From: Gangjinia marincola
Lineage (GTDB): Bacteria > Bacteroidota > Bacteroidia > Flavobacteriales > Flavobacteriaceae
Assembly (NCBI RefSeq): GCF_039523415.1
Contig: NZ_BAAAFG010000016.1
Coordinates: forward strand, 434,001-498,000
Reading direction: 5' to 3'
Length of the DNA: 64,000 bases
Below, in pieces: positions 54,002 through 63,652 of this stretch. The notes beneath the pieces were generated by a model. The model was not told where the DNA came from, made no database searches, and saw only the letters and a list, made by a program, of their open reading frames with translations. Each line of letters opens with the position of its first letter. Position 1 is the stretch's first letter. The position numbers were made by a program, and so were the translations under genes.

Positions 54002-54850
54002 CTAATACAGGAATTGTAAGGCAATAATATCATTATTGTTAAACTCTCCATCTTCATTGTTACTAAAACAAGCTAGCATTACCGAAGTTGGGTCAAAACC
54101 ATTTGGTGTACCGGGAATATAATTAACGTCCCCGCCTTCATTCACATTTTGACCACAGCTTTGACGACTAAACCAGTCTGTATGTCTAAATCCTACAGAG
54201 TGTCCCACTTCGTGAGTGATTACATGCTCAATGACATTGGTGTCAAGATTACCTAAACCGTAGATCTGCACAAACTTAAAAGGATTTCCATTACTTGGGA
54301 AACCAGCACTACCACCAGAACCGGATTGGTTAGGATTGCGGTATACGACCATGTCCTTACTTTGCCAGTCTGTACCAAAAGTTAACGTAAAGCTTATTGA
54401 GACCCCGCTAAGACGGTTATAATTATTCACCGCCCATTGTAACGCAGTTCGCTCTTTACTGGATAGTCCTTGACCTCCACCCCCGGTGAATCCTATGATA
54501 CTTATATTTCTTCCCTGACTTACTAAAGGCGTAGTACTATATTGCCTACCCCCTTCTTGAACTCCATGCTCTTTATGAAAGGCTTGTAATTCAGTTTCGG
54601 TCATGAAAACATCTTCTTCAACCATTAGGCGCTCTTCACTAGAGCCATCTGGATAATAAAAGGTATCATATTTTACAAAATCCTGATTGAGACCAATGTC
54701 ATCAATCATGGTTTTGATATCCTGAGAGACTTCCTTCTCTAAGGCGTTGATCTCATCTTGGTTCTCATTTACTTCGTCTTTAGAACAAGACATAACGATG
54801 GCGGATAACGCCAAGCAGCTGAGTACTGCTTTTACATTAATCATTTTCAT
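54002..54850 (-). CDS. M57-like zinc metalloprotease lipoprotein
   Basis: 282 residues. Lipoprotein signal peptide with lipobox cysteine in AIVMSC near residue 22. Zinc motif HEVGHSVGFRH near residue 213, extended metzincin type (HExxHxxGxxH), with DTNVIEHVITHEVG before it. Matches the dual-action HEIGH metallopeptidase (M57) group. Anchored in the envelope. Not obviously linked to T6SS, though it lies next to clpV. ATG at 54844 is an alternative start. Confidence 0.82.
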   Translation of the reverse strand: MKMINVKAVLSCLALSAIVMSCSKDEVNENQDEINALEKEVSQDIKTMIDDIGLNQDFVKYDTFYYPDGSSEERLMVEEDVFMTETELQAFHKEHGVQEGGRQYSTTPLVSQGRNISIIGFTGGGGQGLSSKERTALQWAVNNYNRLSGVSISFTLTFGTDWQSKDMVVYRNPNQSGSGGSAGFPSNGNPFKFVQIYGLGNLDTNVIEHVITHEVGHSVGFRHTDWFSRQSCGQNVNEGGDVNYIPGTPNGFDPTSVMLACFSNNEDGEFNNNDIIALQFLY

Positions 54851-55000
54851 ATTATTGTGATTAGTGTTATGACAATATTGTCGTGAATAAAATTAGACAC
54901 TAATTGTATATAAAAATGTATTTAAGCGTTAAAATTTATCTTTTCATAGATAATTTAACATTTTAAATAAAGTAATTAATTGAAAATCAACAGATTAAAA

Positions 55001-55276
55001 CTAGACGATCTCTGCATTAATTCCTGCTTCCAAGATTTTAGTGCAACGCGGCTTAAGATCTTCAAAATCTCCCGTTTTTACAGCGCATTTGCCTTTGTAG
55101 TGAATGAGTAAGGTACACTGCTCTGCCTGGATGGCATCATGCTCACACGTATCTATGAGTGTATTGATAACATGATCAAAGGTGTTGAAATCATCGTTGT
55201 AGACCACAATTTCATGTTGATCAATTGCTTTCTCTTTAATGGATATCTCTTCTAAAACATCTTCCTGTACACTCAT
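55001..55276 (-). CDS. clpS: ClpS, ClpAP adaptor
   Basis: 91 residues. Characteristic HEIVVYNDDFNTFDHVI and HEC-like pattern, with QCTLLIHYKGKCAVKTG, match ClpS, which hands N-degron substrates to ClpA. Last gene of the leftward housekeeping operon. Confidence 0.9.
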   Translation of the reverse strand: MSVQEDVLEEISIKEKAIDQHEIVVYNDDFNTFDHVINTLIDTCEHDAIQAEQCTLLIHYKGKCAVKTGDFEDLKPRCTKILEAGINAEIV

Positions 55277-55328
55277 AACTATAGATTAAATATCGAACAA
55301 TGAAATAAAATTAGGTAAGAATGTTTAA

Positions 55329-56186
55329 CTAACCATTTCTTTTTGAAAATTTAACAGCAACCCAATCTTCTTTTACCAAATGTTCATCATAATGCAGTCC
55401 ATCTTTTAAACAAGCTTCATTCATAAGCTCCAAATCTGCTTCATAAAATCCACTTAGATAAAGTGTTCCTCTTGTAATTAGCGTTTTTGAATACACCGGA
55501 ATCTGTTCAAGTAAAATATTGCGATTAATATTCGCAATGATTGTATTATAGGTGTCGTTTTCAATAAGATCTACATCTCCTTGAATAGCGGTAATATTCT
55601 TACAGTTATTACGCTCTATATTTTCTAGTGCATTTTCATAGCACCATGTATCGATATCAATGGCTTTGATGGATGTGGCTCCTTTCATTTCAGCTAGAAT
55701 AGCTAAAACTCCGGTACCACTACCCATATCCAATACACGCTTATCCTGCCAAGAATCCTTTAATATATGTTGAATCATCATATGAGTTGTAGCATGGTGA
55801 CCTGTACCAAAAGACATTTTAGGTTCGATCACAATATCATATTTCGTTGTGGGAATATTGTTAAATGGCGCACGCACTGTGCATATATCGTCAACCACTA
55901 TAGGATCAATATTATTTTCCCATTCCTTGTTCCAATTGACTTGTTCAATGGCTTCAGTAGTTTGAAATATGGAGAAATCTGGTGAGCTTAAAATGTGCAC
56001 CTCATCCAGTAGGCTCTCGTGAATCTCTTCGGCATTAATATATCCCGTGACTCCATCATCTGTTTCAATAAAGCTTTCAAAGCCGGTTTCTCCCAATTGC
56101 GCAATAAGAATGTCCACTCCAATAGAACTTGGTAATTCACCTAGAGCTTTGACGGTAAACTGATAGGCGTGATAGGTTATACTCAT
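55329..56186 (-). CDS. prmA: ribosomal protein L11 methyltransferase
   Basis: 285 residues. SAM-binding motif VLDMGSGTGVLAILAEMKGA near residue 155 and the PrmA-type FGTGHHATTHMMIQ just before it; NINRNILLEQIP corresponds to the NPP-y like region. Methylates L11 on its lysines. Start overlaps the tpiA stop by one base (TAATG), so coupled. Confidence 0.92.
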   Translation of the reverse strand: MSITYHAYQFTVKALGELPSSIGVDILIAQLGETGFESFIETDDGVTGYINAEEIHESLLDEVHILSSPDFSIFQTTEAIEQVNWNKEWENNIDPIVVDDICTVRAPFNNIPTTKYDIVIEPKMSFGTGHHATTHMMIQHILKDSWQDKRVLDMGSGTGVLAILAEMKGATSIKAIDIDTWCYENALENIERNNCKNITAIQGDVDLIENDTYNTIIANINRNILLEQIPVYSKTLITRGTLYLSGFYEADLELMNEACLKDGLHYDEHLVKEDWVAVKFSKRNG

Positions 56187-56938
56187 TATATTGCAGCGAT
56201 AATAGCTAAAAAATCTTCAGCCTTTAAAGATGCCCCACCTATAAGTCCGCCATCCACATCTGGTTTTGAAAAGATTTCTTTGGCATTTGCAGGCTTTACA
56301 CTGCCACCGTACAAAATAGAAACGTGGTCTGCAATGGTTTGATCGTAAGCTTCGGCAATAGTTTTTCTAATAAAAGCGTGCATCTCCTGCGCTTGTTCTG
56401 GTGAGGCTGTTTCTCCCGTACCGATCGCCCATACGGGTTCATAGGCCAATACAATGTTCTGCCAATCATCTATGGCGATATGAAATAAGCCTTCTTTAAG
56501 CTGCGACTCAACTAGATTAAAATGGGTTTTCTTTTGTCGATCTTCCAGCTCCTCACCAAAGCAAAAAATTACCTTCATCTCTTCTTTTAAGGCTGCTGAA
56601 ACTTTTTCGGCCAAGAGTTGATCTCCTTCATGAAAATAAGCACGACGTTCACTATGACCTAAAATCACCGTTTTTATTCCTACACTCTTTAACATATCTG
56701 CCGAAATCTCTCCCGTGTATGCTCCTTTACTTGCCTGATGCATATTTTGAGCCGCTACTTCAATATTCGTTGTACGAGTGAGTTCATATAAATGGTATAA
56801 GTGTGTAAAAGGTGGGGCAATGACGACCTCCGTATTTTCTTTCCTATCGTATCCTTTCATTAAGGCAGTAGTTAGAACATCTGCTTCAGAAAGGTTAGTA
56901 TTCATTTTCCAGTTTCCGGCAACAATTTTCTTTCTCAT
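56186..56938 (-). CDS. tpiA: triosephosphate isomerase
   Basis: 250 residues, standard length. Catalytic lysine in GNWKMN, histidine in LGHSERR, glutamate in AYEPVWAIGTGETAS, and phosphate-binding GGSVKPANA and GGLIGGASL. Glycolysis enzyme interconverting DHAP and G3P. The leader carries a dispersed palindrome just before the ATG. Confidence 0.96.
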   Translation of the reverse strand: MRKKIVAGNWKMNTNLSEADVLTTALMKGYDRKENTEVVIAPPFTHLYHLYELTRTTNIEVAAQNMHQASKGAYTGEISADMLKSVGIKTVILGHSERRAYFHEGDQLLAEKVSAALKEEMKVIFCFGEELEDRQKKTHFNLVESQLKEGLFHIAIDDWQNIVLAYEPVWAIGTGETASPEQAQEMHAFIRKTIAEAYDQTIADHVSILYGGSVKPANAKEIFSKPDVDGGLIGGASLKAEDFLAIIAAI

Positions 56939-56945
56939 AATATTG

Positions 56946-56959
56946 CCCGCGAAAGCGGG
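56946..56959. repeat. palindromic element CCCGC-GAAA-GCGGG (copy 2)
   Basis: Located 7 bp before the tpiA start, so in its mRNA leader. Same CCGCGAAAGCGG core as copy 1 (2716-2731), with the outer bases changed on both sides so that pairing is kept. Confidence 0.6.
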
Positions 56960-57002
56960 TATCTTTTAAAATTAGACTAAATTTAATTCTTTATTAAAGG
57001 AA

Positions 57003-58076
57003 CTATACTCGTATCCTGGGATCAAGCCAGCCATAGATGATATCTACTAAGATATTAATTAAAATAAACATGGTTGCTATCACAAGCACAGCACCCATAA
57101 TAATAGGTAAGTCCAGATTATTTAGCGCATCAACGATTTCCTTCCCCAAGCCATTCCACCCAAAAATATACTCTACAAATACCGCTCCGGCCAACATAGA
57201 GGCAAACCATCCTGAAATCGCTGTAATCACAGGATTCAATGCATTTTTTAAAGCATGACGCTGTATGATTCTAGCTTTTGATAGGCCTTTTGCTCTGGCT
57301 GTGCGAATGTAATCCTGCTGTAATACCTCGAGTAAGGAATTTCGCATTAATTGAGAGACCACGGCTAATGGTCGAATCCCTAATACAATCGCAGGCAATA
57401 TTAAATTTTTAAGCCGAAGCTGATTCTCTTCACCAAAATCATCTAATTCATATAAACTCCCAGTCATATTCAGCTGTGTATATTCATGCAATACATATCC
57501 AAAAAGCCAGGCAAATAAAATGGCACTAAAGAATGACGGAAGACTCATCCCAAGCGTACTTACCAACTGAATCAAGCGATCAATCCATTGATCTTTATAT
57601 AAAGCCGAAAAAATGCCCAACAATACGCCCAATACCATGGCTACGCAAATAGCACTTACTGCGAGTAAGGCTGTATTGGGCAAGGTATCGCCAATAACTG
57701 CCGTTACACTTTTTCCTTTTTTTTGAAACGACTCTCTTAAATAAGGTATTTTTAACGCAACTGTAGTTCCTGAACTAGTAAATAGTGGGATCGCATTGTA
57801 TTTTTCTCTATCCAAATACGTGTAAGACTCCTGCTCTGCCGAATGAAACGAAATTGGCGAGAGGTCATTGAGATAATACCCATATTGTACAAAAACAGGT
57901 TGATCAAACCCGTACTTTGCGCGGACTTTCTGCAATTGCTCTTCGCTTTCATTTTGTCCCAACATCATTTGAGCGGGATCGCCGGGTAAGATGGTAAATA
58001 AAAAGAAGATGATCGTAACGACTCCCAATAAGGTAAGTAAGGCGTAGCCCAGTTTATATGTGATGTATTTGATCAA
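57003..58076 (-). CDS. ABC transporter permease, DppB/OppB type
   Basis: 357 residues with about six membrane helices. N-terminal GVVTIIFFLFTILPGDPAQ and the C-terminal ARAKGLSKARIIQRHALKNAL (EAA loop) are typical of peptide/nickel permeases. A periplasmic insertion of about 60 residues (around ESYTYLDREKYNAI) is characteristic of the Bacteroidota form. Starts with TTG, one base after the stop of the upstream gene. Partner genes are not in the window. Confidence 0.88.
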   Translation of the reverse strand: MIKYITYKLGYALLTLLGVVTIIFFLFTILPGDPAQMMLGQNESEEQLQKVRAKYGFDQPVFVQYGYYLNDLSPISFHSAEQESYTYLDREKYNAIPLFTSSGTTVALKIPYLRESFQKKGKSVTAVIGDTLPNTALLAVSAICVAMVLGVLLGIFSALYKDQWIDRLIQLVSTLGMSLPSFFSAILFAWLFGYVLHEYTQLNMTGSLYELDDFGEENQLRLKNLILPAIVLGIRPLAVVSQLMRNSLLEVLQQDYIRTARAKGLSKARIIQRHALKNALNPVITAISGWFASMLAGAVFVEYIFGWNGLGKEIVDALNNLDLPIIMGAVLVIATMFILINILVDIIYGWLDPRIRV

Positions 58077-58077
58077 T

Positions 58078-59172
58078 CTATAATTTCAATTTCTCAGCAT
58101 CATTCCAATGTACTTTATCCATCACAGTTCCCTGTTCAAGCGTCATTAAAGCAGGATTTGAACGCACCATGGTTTTGAGTACTTTTTCATCTGTAGCATA
58201 AAATGTAATGTCTAAGTCATAGCGCTCCTTAAGTACATCTATCTCTTCCTGACCAGAGGCAGTTAAACCAATGATCTCATACTCCAACGCCTTTGCATTA
58301 TTGATCTGCTCCACCACGCCGGGCCATCCGGGAGTTTCGGCTTTTGAGAGATCGTAGCTTAAAAGCAATAAGAGCTTCGGTTTTTCTAAAAAGGCTGCGG
58401 TGTATTGTTCTCCATTTTTCTCAATAGAAAAATCCCTGATGGGTGGTAAATATCCTTCCTCAATTAAAAAAGTTTCGACTCCTATAAACTCGCCATCCAC
58501 TTCGGGATAACTCCCGTTGGTTGTAAACACTTCTTCTTCGCCATCAACCATAAAGGTCCACTCATATTCGTAAATTGCTTCTTGTGCATCTGGCGGCACC
58601 TTCATATTTTCAGCAATATTAGACCCTATTTTATACGCTCTAAAATCAATCACAGGTAAATGCATCAACACGTAATAGCCTAATGCCATGCATAGAATAG
58701 TCGCTGCAAAAACAATCCATTTATGAGAAGCAGGCACTAAAATGGGGTTGATGTACTTCTGTTTTACAACCAATATCACAATGAGCCCCAATAGAATAAT
58801 GTCTTTGTAAAAGGATTGCCAAGGGGTTAAGGGGATGGCGTCCCCAAAGCAACCACAATCAGTCACTTTTTCAAAATACGCCGAAAAAAATGTTAAGAAG
58901 GTGAAAAAGACTATCATGAGCAAAAGACTAATAAGTGTAAACTTTTTAGCATAGCCTAGCAATAGCATAATCCCAACTAAAATTTCAAAGATGACCAGTA
59001 CAACGGCAATGGCTAGCGCAAACGGAATTAAAAACTCCAATCCCAATACATCTGCGCTAAAATATTCCTGTAGCTTGTAAGAGAAACCTAAAGGGTCATT
59101 AAGTTTGATGAATCCACTAAAGATGAATAGCACCCCAACAAAAAGCCTTGCAAAATTGACTAGTCCCCTCAT
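58078..59172 (-). CDS. DoxX-like/BT_3928 family membrane protein
   Basis: 364 residues. Four to five membrane helices of DoxX/MauE type at residues about 1-150 with the cysteine pair DCGCFGDAIPLTPWQSF, then a soluble thioredoxin-like domain without CxxC (KLLLLLSYDLSKAETPGWPG). BT_3928 family proteins may maintain envelope redox state. Middle gene of the operon with DUF1599 before it. Confidence 0.85.
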   Translation of the reverse strand: MRGLVNFARLFVGVLFIFSGFIKLNDPLGFSYKLQEYFSADVLGLEFLIPFALAIAVVLVIFEILVGIMLLLGYAKKFTLISLLLMIVFFTFLTFFSAYFEKVTDCGCFGDAIPLTPWQSFYKDIILLGLIVILVVKQKYINPILVPASHKWIVFAATILCMALGYYVLMHLPVIDFRAYKIGSNIAENMKVPPDAQEAIYEYEWTFMVDGEEEVFTTNGSYPEVDGEFIGVETFLIEEGYLPPIRDFSIEKNGEQYTAAFLEKPKLLLLLSYDLSKAETPGWPGVVEQINNAKALEYEIIGLTASGQEEIDVLKERYDLDITFYATDEKVLKTMVRSNPALMTLEQGTVMDKVHWNDAEKLKL

Positions 59173-59175
59173 ATC

Positions 59176-59718
59176 CTATTTTTCTGCTTCAAGGTGAATC
59201 ATTGCAAATACCGCATAATTAATCATATCCTGATAATTAGCATCTATTCCCTCACTCACCAAAGTTTTTCCCTGATTATCTTCAATTTGTTTTACACGCA
59301 ATAACTTTTGCAAAATAAGGTCTGTCAAAGAACTTACTCGCATATCACGCCAGGCTTCACCATAATCATGATTTTTATCCAGCATAAGTTGCTTGGTTTT
59401 GGTAATCTTTTCATCATATAATGAGAGTGCTTCCTCAGCAGATAAATCGGGTTTCTCCACAATTCCTTTTTCCAGTTGAATGAGCGCCATGACAGAATAA
59501 TTGATAATCCCAATAAATTCTGACGCCGCTCCTTCGGCAACTTTTTGTTCTTTATTTTGTTGTAGACCTCTAATGCGTTGTGCTTTGATAAATATCTGAT
59601 CCGTTAGGGATGGCAGGCGTAAAATGCGCCATGCGGTTCCATAATCGGTGGTTTTGTTTTGAAACAAGGTTCTGCATTGTTCAATCACCGCATCATATTG
59701 ACGAGAGGTATCTTGCAT
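59176..59718 (-). CDS. DUF1599 domain protein
   Basis: 180 residues made of two similar halves: KTTDYGTAWRILRLPSLTD and KNHDYGEAWRDMRVSSLTD. Each carries the DYGxAWRxxRxxSLTDxI motif of DUF1599. Conserved in Bacteroidota next to BT_3928; function unknown. First gene of the leftward operon, divergent from folP. Confidence 0.88.
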   Translation of the reverse strand: MQDTSRQYDAVIEQCRTLFQNKTTDYGTAWRILRLPSLTDQIFIKAQRIRGLQQNKEQKVAEGAASEFIGIINYSVMALIQLEKGIVEKPDLSAEEALSLYDEKITKTKQLMLDKNHDYGEAWRDMRVSSLTDLILQKLLRVKQIEDNQGKTLVSEGIDANYQDMINYAVFAMIHLEAEK

Positions 59719-59819
59719 AAAAGACGTATTTTTCAGGAAAATTTTTAAACTTCTGAACTGGCAAGGTAAAAAATGCTTACCAGTTAGAAAACAGAACTCC
59801 TATTGAATTTTGACCTATC

Positions 59820-60638
59820 ATGACAATTAATTGCGCGGGTACGTTAGTCGATTTAACAACTCCTAAAATAATGGGGATTCTAAATCTTACACCAGATTCA
59901 TTTTATGATGGTGGTAAGTATAGGGATAAGAATAGTATGATTCATCAAGTCAATCGAATGCTCTTTGAGGGTGCTACATTTATTGATGTAGGAGCATACA
60001 GCAGCAGACCGGGAGCAGATCATATCTCTGCAGATGAAGAACTAAAACGCATCGTCCCTATTGTTACCATGCTCAAGGATTATTTTCCTAATGCCATACT
60101 TTCCATAGACACGTTTCGAAGCACTGTTGCTGCCGAATGTATTGCAGCAGGTGCCGCAATGATCAATGATATTTCTGCGGGAAATTTAGATGGTCACATG
60201 ATGGAAACCATAGCGAAACATAAGGTACCTTATATTATGATGCACATGCGGGGCACCCCACAAACCATGAAGGAATTAACCCATTATGAAGATTTGCTTA
60301 AGGAAATGATGTATTATTTTTCTGAAAAAGTGGCTAAAGCAACTCAGCTGGGAATCAACGACCTCATCATTGACCCGGGATTTGGATTTGCCAAAACAAT
60401 TGAACAAAATTTTCACCTGCTTAAATACCTGGATTATTTTAAGGCATTAAAATTACCTTTACTTGTTGGACTCTCCCGAAAGAGTACCATATATAAGACA
60501 CTTGATATCTCACCAGATGACGCCCTCAATGGCACGACCGTCTTAAATGCCATAGCCTTGGATCGAGGAGCATCCATCTTAAGAGTTCACGATGTCAATG
60601 AAGCCGTTCAATGCGCTAAATTGATCAGCAATATTTGA
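59820..60638 (+). CDS. folP: dihydropteroate synthase
   Basis: 272 residues. Motifs: MGILNLTPDSFYDGG, IDVGAYSSRPGA, AMINDISAG, IIDPGFGFAK, LVGLSRKS. Joins dihydropterin pyrophosphate and para-aminobenzoate in folate synthesis; sulfonamide target. Followed by cdaA with a 43-bp gap; this gene pair is conserved in flavobacteria. Confidence 0.95.
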   Translation: MTINCAGTLVDLTTPKIMGILNLTPDSFYDGGKYRDKNSMIHQVNRMLFEGATFIDVGAYSSRPGADHISADEELKRIVPIVTMLKDYFPNAILSIDTFRSTVAAECIAAGAAMINDISAGNLDGHMMETIAKHKVPYIMMHMRGTPQTMKELTHYEDLLKEMMYYFSEKVAKATQLGINDLIIDPGFGFAKTIEQNFHLLKYLDYFKALKLPLLVGLSRKSTIYKTLDISPDDALNGTTVLNAIALDRGASILRVHDVNEAVQCAKLISNI

Positions 60639-60681
60639 ATATGAGTGTGCAACCACCTATTTTTACACAAACCAACCGCCT

Positions 60682-61455
60682 TTGGACTTTTTAGAACTTA
60701 GAATTCTTGATATTATCGACATCATCTTTGTGGCGGTGTTGCTATACTACATCTACAAGCTGGTTAAAGGCACAGCAGCGATCAATATTTTTATTGGGAT
60801 TGTCATCATTTATTTAATTTGGAAGCTTACCCAACTGCTTCAAATGCAGATGTTGAGTAGCGTATTAGGTGAATTCATCGGTGTAGGAATGTTCGCTTTG
60901 ATTGTGGTATTTCAACAAGAGATTAGAAAGTTTTTACTCATGATTGGCTCCACCAATCTTGCCTCAAAAGATGGACTCTTTAAATCGTTTAAATTCTTTA
61001 ACAGCGCAACCGAAACCATCAATAACATCCCTATCATTATTTCAGCCTGTGAAAAGCTGGCGCAAACCAAGACAGGAGCCTTAATGGTCATTAAGCGCAA
61101 TACCAAATTGGATTTTGTGAAAGACACAGGGGATAGCATGAATGCCGAAGTAAACCAACCCATCCTAGAAGCCATCTTTTATAAAAATAGTCCGCTGCAT
61201 GATGGCGCCGTGATCATAGAAGATAATAAAATTACTGCTACACGTGTGGTACTTCCATTATCCAGCGACCGAAACATTCCTGCGCGTTTTGGATTACGTC
61301 ATAGAGCTGCTATTGGGATTACAGAACGAACCGATGCAGTCGCATTGATTGTTAGTGAAGAAACGGGGCAAATCGCTTACATTAAAAATGGTCGATTTGT
61401 AACATACACCTCAACTCAACAACTTATTGAAAAGCTAAAGACTGATTTATCTTGA
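60682..61455 (+). CDS. cdaA: diadenylate cyclase CdaA
   Basis: 257 residues with an unusual TTG start at 60682; the ATG at 60642 is out of frame and no better start exists. Three membrane helices in the first 80 residues, then the DAC (DisA_N) domain with DGAVII and FGLRHRAAIGI motifs. Makes c-di-AMP from two ATP. Confidence 0.92.
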   Translation: MDFLELRILDIIDIIFVAVLLYYIYKLVKGTAAINIFIGIVIIYLIWKLTQLLQMQMLSSVLGEFIGVGMFALIVVFQQEIRKFLLMIGSTNLASKDGLFKSFKFFNSATETINNIPIIISACEKLAQTKTGALMVIKRNTKLDFVKDTGDSMNAEVNQPILEAIFYKNSPLHDGAVIIEDNKITATRVVLPLSSDRNIPARFGLRHRAAIGITERTDAVALIVSEETGQIAYIKNGRFVTYTSTQQLIEKLKTDLS

Positions 61456-61570
61456 TGAACTAGTCCTCCTTCGCCAAGACTTTAGTGAATAAATAAGAAT
61501 AGCATATTTTGAGAATAAAAGCAATTATTATTAAATCTTATTCAACTACAACATCATTCATTTCTAGATT

Positions 61571-62416
61571 ATGAAAAGCTGTAAGAACTGTTCCACCACT
61601 TTTCAAGAACAATTTGATTTTTGCCCTGCCTGTGGCGCGCGGTATATTGACTTTAGAATTACCCCGAAGAATTTGTGGGAAGATTTTGCCGATCGTTTCC
61701 TCAACTTGGAAAATAGCTTTTTAAAAACGTTTATCGCCATGTTTATTAAGCCTGAAGATGTGATCGGCAGCTACATTAATGGAACCAGAAAACGGTATTT
61801 GACAGCCTTTAGTTATTTTGCGATTTCAGCTACTATCGCAGGTTTATATTCATGGGTTATACTGAATTATTTTCCAGATTATATGACTGCAGGATCAGAA
61901 TTTTTCGACACCGGCCCTGAAGAACTAAAGGAGAAGCAAATTGAAACAACTTCCAATTTGGTCAAATTCATGACCGATTACACCGCAGTAGTTTCTTTTT
62001 TAACTATTCCTATTCTAGCCTTGATCTCGAAAGTAGTTTTTTGGAAAGGAAAAGGGTATAATTATATCGAACATTTTGTTATTTACCTTTATTCTTATTC
62101 GCATATCGCAATGATAACCTATGTCTGTGCGGTATTTGCAGCGTTCGCATTACCTCCAAATATTTATATGTGGGTCAGTCCCGTTTTCTCTCTAATCTAT
62201 CTTATCTATCACATTTATATACTAAAACGACTATTTGAACTAAGTAAAGCTGAAATGGTACTCAAAACACTTATTTTCTTTATCGTAGGTGGAATTCTAT
62301 TAGCAGCAGTCATGGCACTAATAATTATAATCCTGATTAAAATTGGATTCTATGACGAAATATGGGAAGCAGCCCGCCAACAAGCCGAAGCTGCTAAAGC
62401 GGCAAAGGGTAGTTAA
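61571..62416 (+). CDS. DUF3667 domain membrane protein
   Basis: 281 residues. N-terminal zinc ribbon CKNCSTTFQEQFDFCPACG (two CxxC pairs), then TFIAMFIKPEDVIGSYINGTRKRYLTAF typical of DUF3667, and four to five membrane helices. Function unknown. The stop codon overlaps a duplicated copy of the 3' end of the ABC transporter gene at 63595. Confidence 0.85.
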   Translation: MKSCKNCSTTFQEQFDFCPACGARYIDFRITPKNLWEDFADRFLNLENSFLKTFIAMFIKPEDVIGSYINGTRKRYLTAFSYFAISATIAGLYSWVILNYFPDYMTAGSEFFDTGPEELKEKQIETTSNLVKFMTDYTAVVSFLTIPILALISKVVFWKGKGYNYIEHFVIYLYSYSHIAMITYVCAVFAAFALPPNIYMWVSPVFSLIYLIYHIYILKRLFELSKAEMVLKTLIFFIVGGILLAAVMALIIIILIKIGFYDEIWEAARQQAEAAKAAKGS

Positions 62417-62470
62417 ACCTCCTCTTCTGCCATAAATTGAACTTCGTATAAATTGCGGTAATAGCCATCA
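62413..62470. repeat. 58-bp duplicated ABC transporter 3' end, copy A
   Basis: Matches 63595-63652 at 55 of 58 positions. It includes the transporter stop codon (minus strand) and about 18 codons. All three differences are synonymous in that reading frame (two tyrosine codons, one arginine codon). It marks the left edge of an insertion of about 1.1 kb that carries the T9SS gene. Confidence 0.85.
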
Positions 62471-62639
62471 ATTAATGTAATAAGTCATATATAAAATATA
62501 AGCCGGAAAGTTTAACAATTTGATTTCTAATTATCAAATTACAATCAGACTTGAAAATTGTTCACCTTAAATTAACACCATAATCTGATATTTTGGATTT
62601 TTAATTCATAAATTTAAATTAACATTAAAACATATAATT

Positions 62640-63539
62640 ATGAAAAATCAACTACAAAAGAGCAGATTAGCATATTTAGTTTGCCTCTTTTCAATGACCA
62701 CAGTTGCCCAAATTGGATCAACTACCTCTAAATGTTCAATAAATGGCCCAAGTTCAATTGAGGAAAATCAAAGTGTAACCTACAGTATAACTTCGGCCAA
62801 CGGTAGCAGTTATTTCTGGTCGGTTACCGGAGGGTTGTCAATTGTTGGAAGTAATAGTTCTTCCTCGGTCCAAGTACAGGGAACAAATGAAGGAACTGGA
62901 AAAGTCTGTGTTACGCGTTTTAAAAATGGACAAGTACCTTGCTGTACGTGTAATACAGTAGCTATTGAACCTCCTTGTGTTGAACCAGATTCAATAACCT
63001 GGATACAAGATATATCCATTCCGTATTGTATGGGTGATATTTTAGAGTTTAATGCTATTTTATTACCCTCTGATGCACCAGGCACCTACAGTTGGAGTAT
63101 CACGAACAACTATAATACAACACAAATAATAGGTCCTACTAATACCAGCAATTTAAAAGTACAAAGCTCACCTATCCCTGGAGATGGTCTTGTTGTCAAC
63201 CTAACATTTACATCTTCTTGTCCTTCAGGAAAAGTTGTTACCTACAGCGATTTTGCGAGATATAATGAATCTCCTGGCGAATGCCCTCCTGCAAGATCTA
63301 ATATTACCAAATATTATCTATCACCAAATCCTTCTAGAAATTTTCTTAATATTTCAACTTTAGGAAAGGATGATAATTATGAAAATACAGTTGAAATATT
63401 TTCTTCTTCAGGAGAATCCGTTCTTAAGTCAAATGATCTAGAAAATATAAATGTCTCAGAATTGAAAAAAGGAATTTACTTTATCCAAATAATTTCTGAT
63501 CAAAAAGTAATCGAAACCTTGAAGTGGATAAAAGAATAA
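62640..63539 (+). CDS. T9SS-secreted protein with PKD-like domains
   Basis: 299 residues. Signal peptide to about residue 23 (MTTVAQ). Residues about 30-110 and 120-205 form beta-sandwich PKD/Ig-like domains (SANGSSYFWSVTGGLSIVG, GTYSWSITNNYNT). The last 75 residues are a type A T9SS sorting domain (YYLSPNPSRNFLNIST, VEIFSSSGESVLKSN, GIYFIQIISDQKVIETLKWIKE split). Exported across the outer membrane and probably surface-attached. It lies inside the insertion bounded by the 58-bp repeat and has its own terminator. Confidence 0.85.
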   Translation: MKNQLQKSRLAYLVCLFSMTTVAQIGSTTSKCSINGPSSIEENQSVTYSITSANGSSYFWSVTGGLSIVGSNSSSSVQVQGTNEGTGKVCVTRFKNGQVPCCTCNTVAIEPPCVEPDSITWIQDISIPYCMGDILEFNAILLPSDAPGTYSWSITNNYNTTQIIGPTNTSNLKVQSSPIPGDGLVVNLTFTSSCPSGKVVTYSDFARYNESPGECPPARSNITKYYLSPNPSRNFLNISTLGKDDNYENTVEIFSSSGESVLKSNDLENINVSELKKGIYFIQIISDQKVIETLKWIKE

Positions 63540-63564
63540 CGAGAAACTTTATATAGCGTAAACT

Positions 63565-63596
63565 AAAGCACTAGATTTTTTTCTGGTGCTTTTTTT
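63565..63596 (+). terminator. terminator of the T9SS gene
   Basis: AAAGCAC / GTGCTTT stem extended by three pairs (one G-T wobble), T-run after it; 25 bp after the stop, partly overlapping the transporter stop on the other strand. Confidence 0.85.
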
Positions 63597-63652
63597 AAAC
63601 CTCCTCTTCTGCCATAAATTGAACTTCATATAAATTACGGTAGTAGCCATCA
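63595..63652. repeat. 58-bp duplicated ABC transporter 3' end, copy B (in place)
   Basis: The functional copy, ending the transporter gene. See copy A at 62413-62470. Confidence 0.85.
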
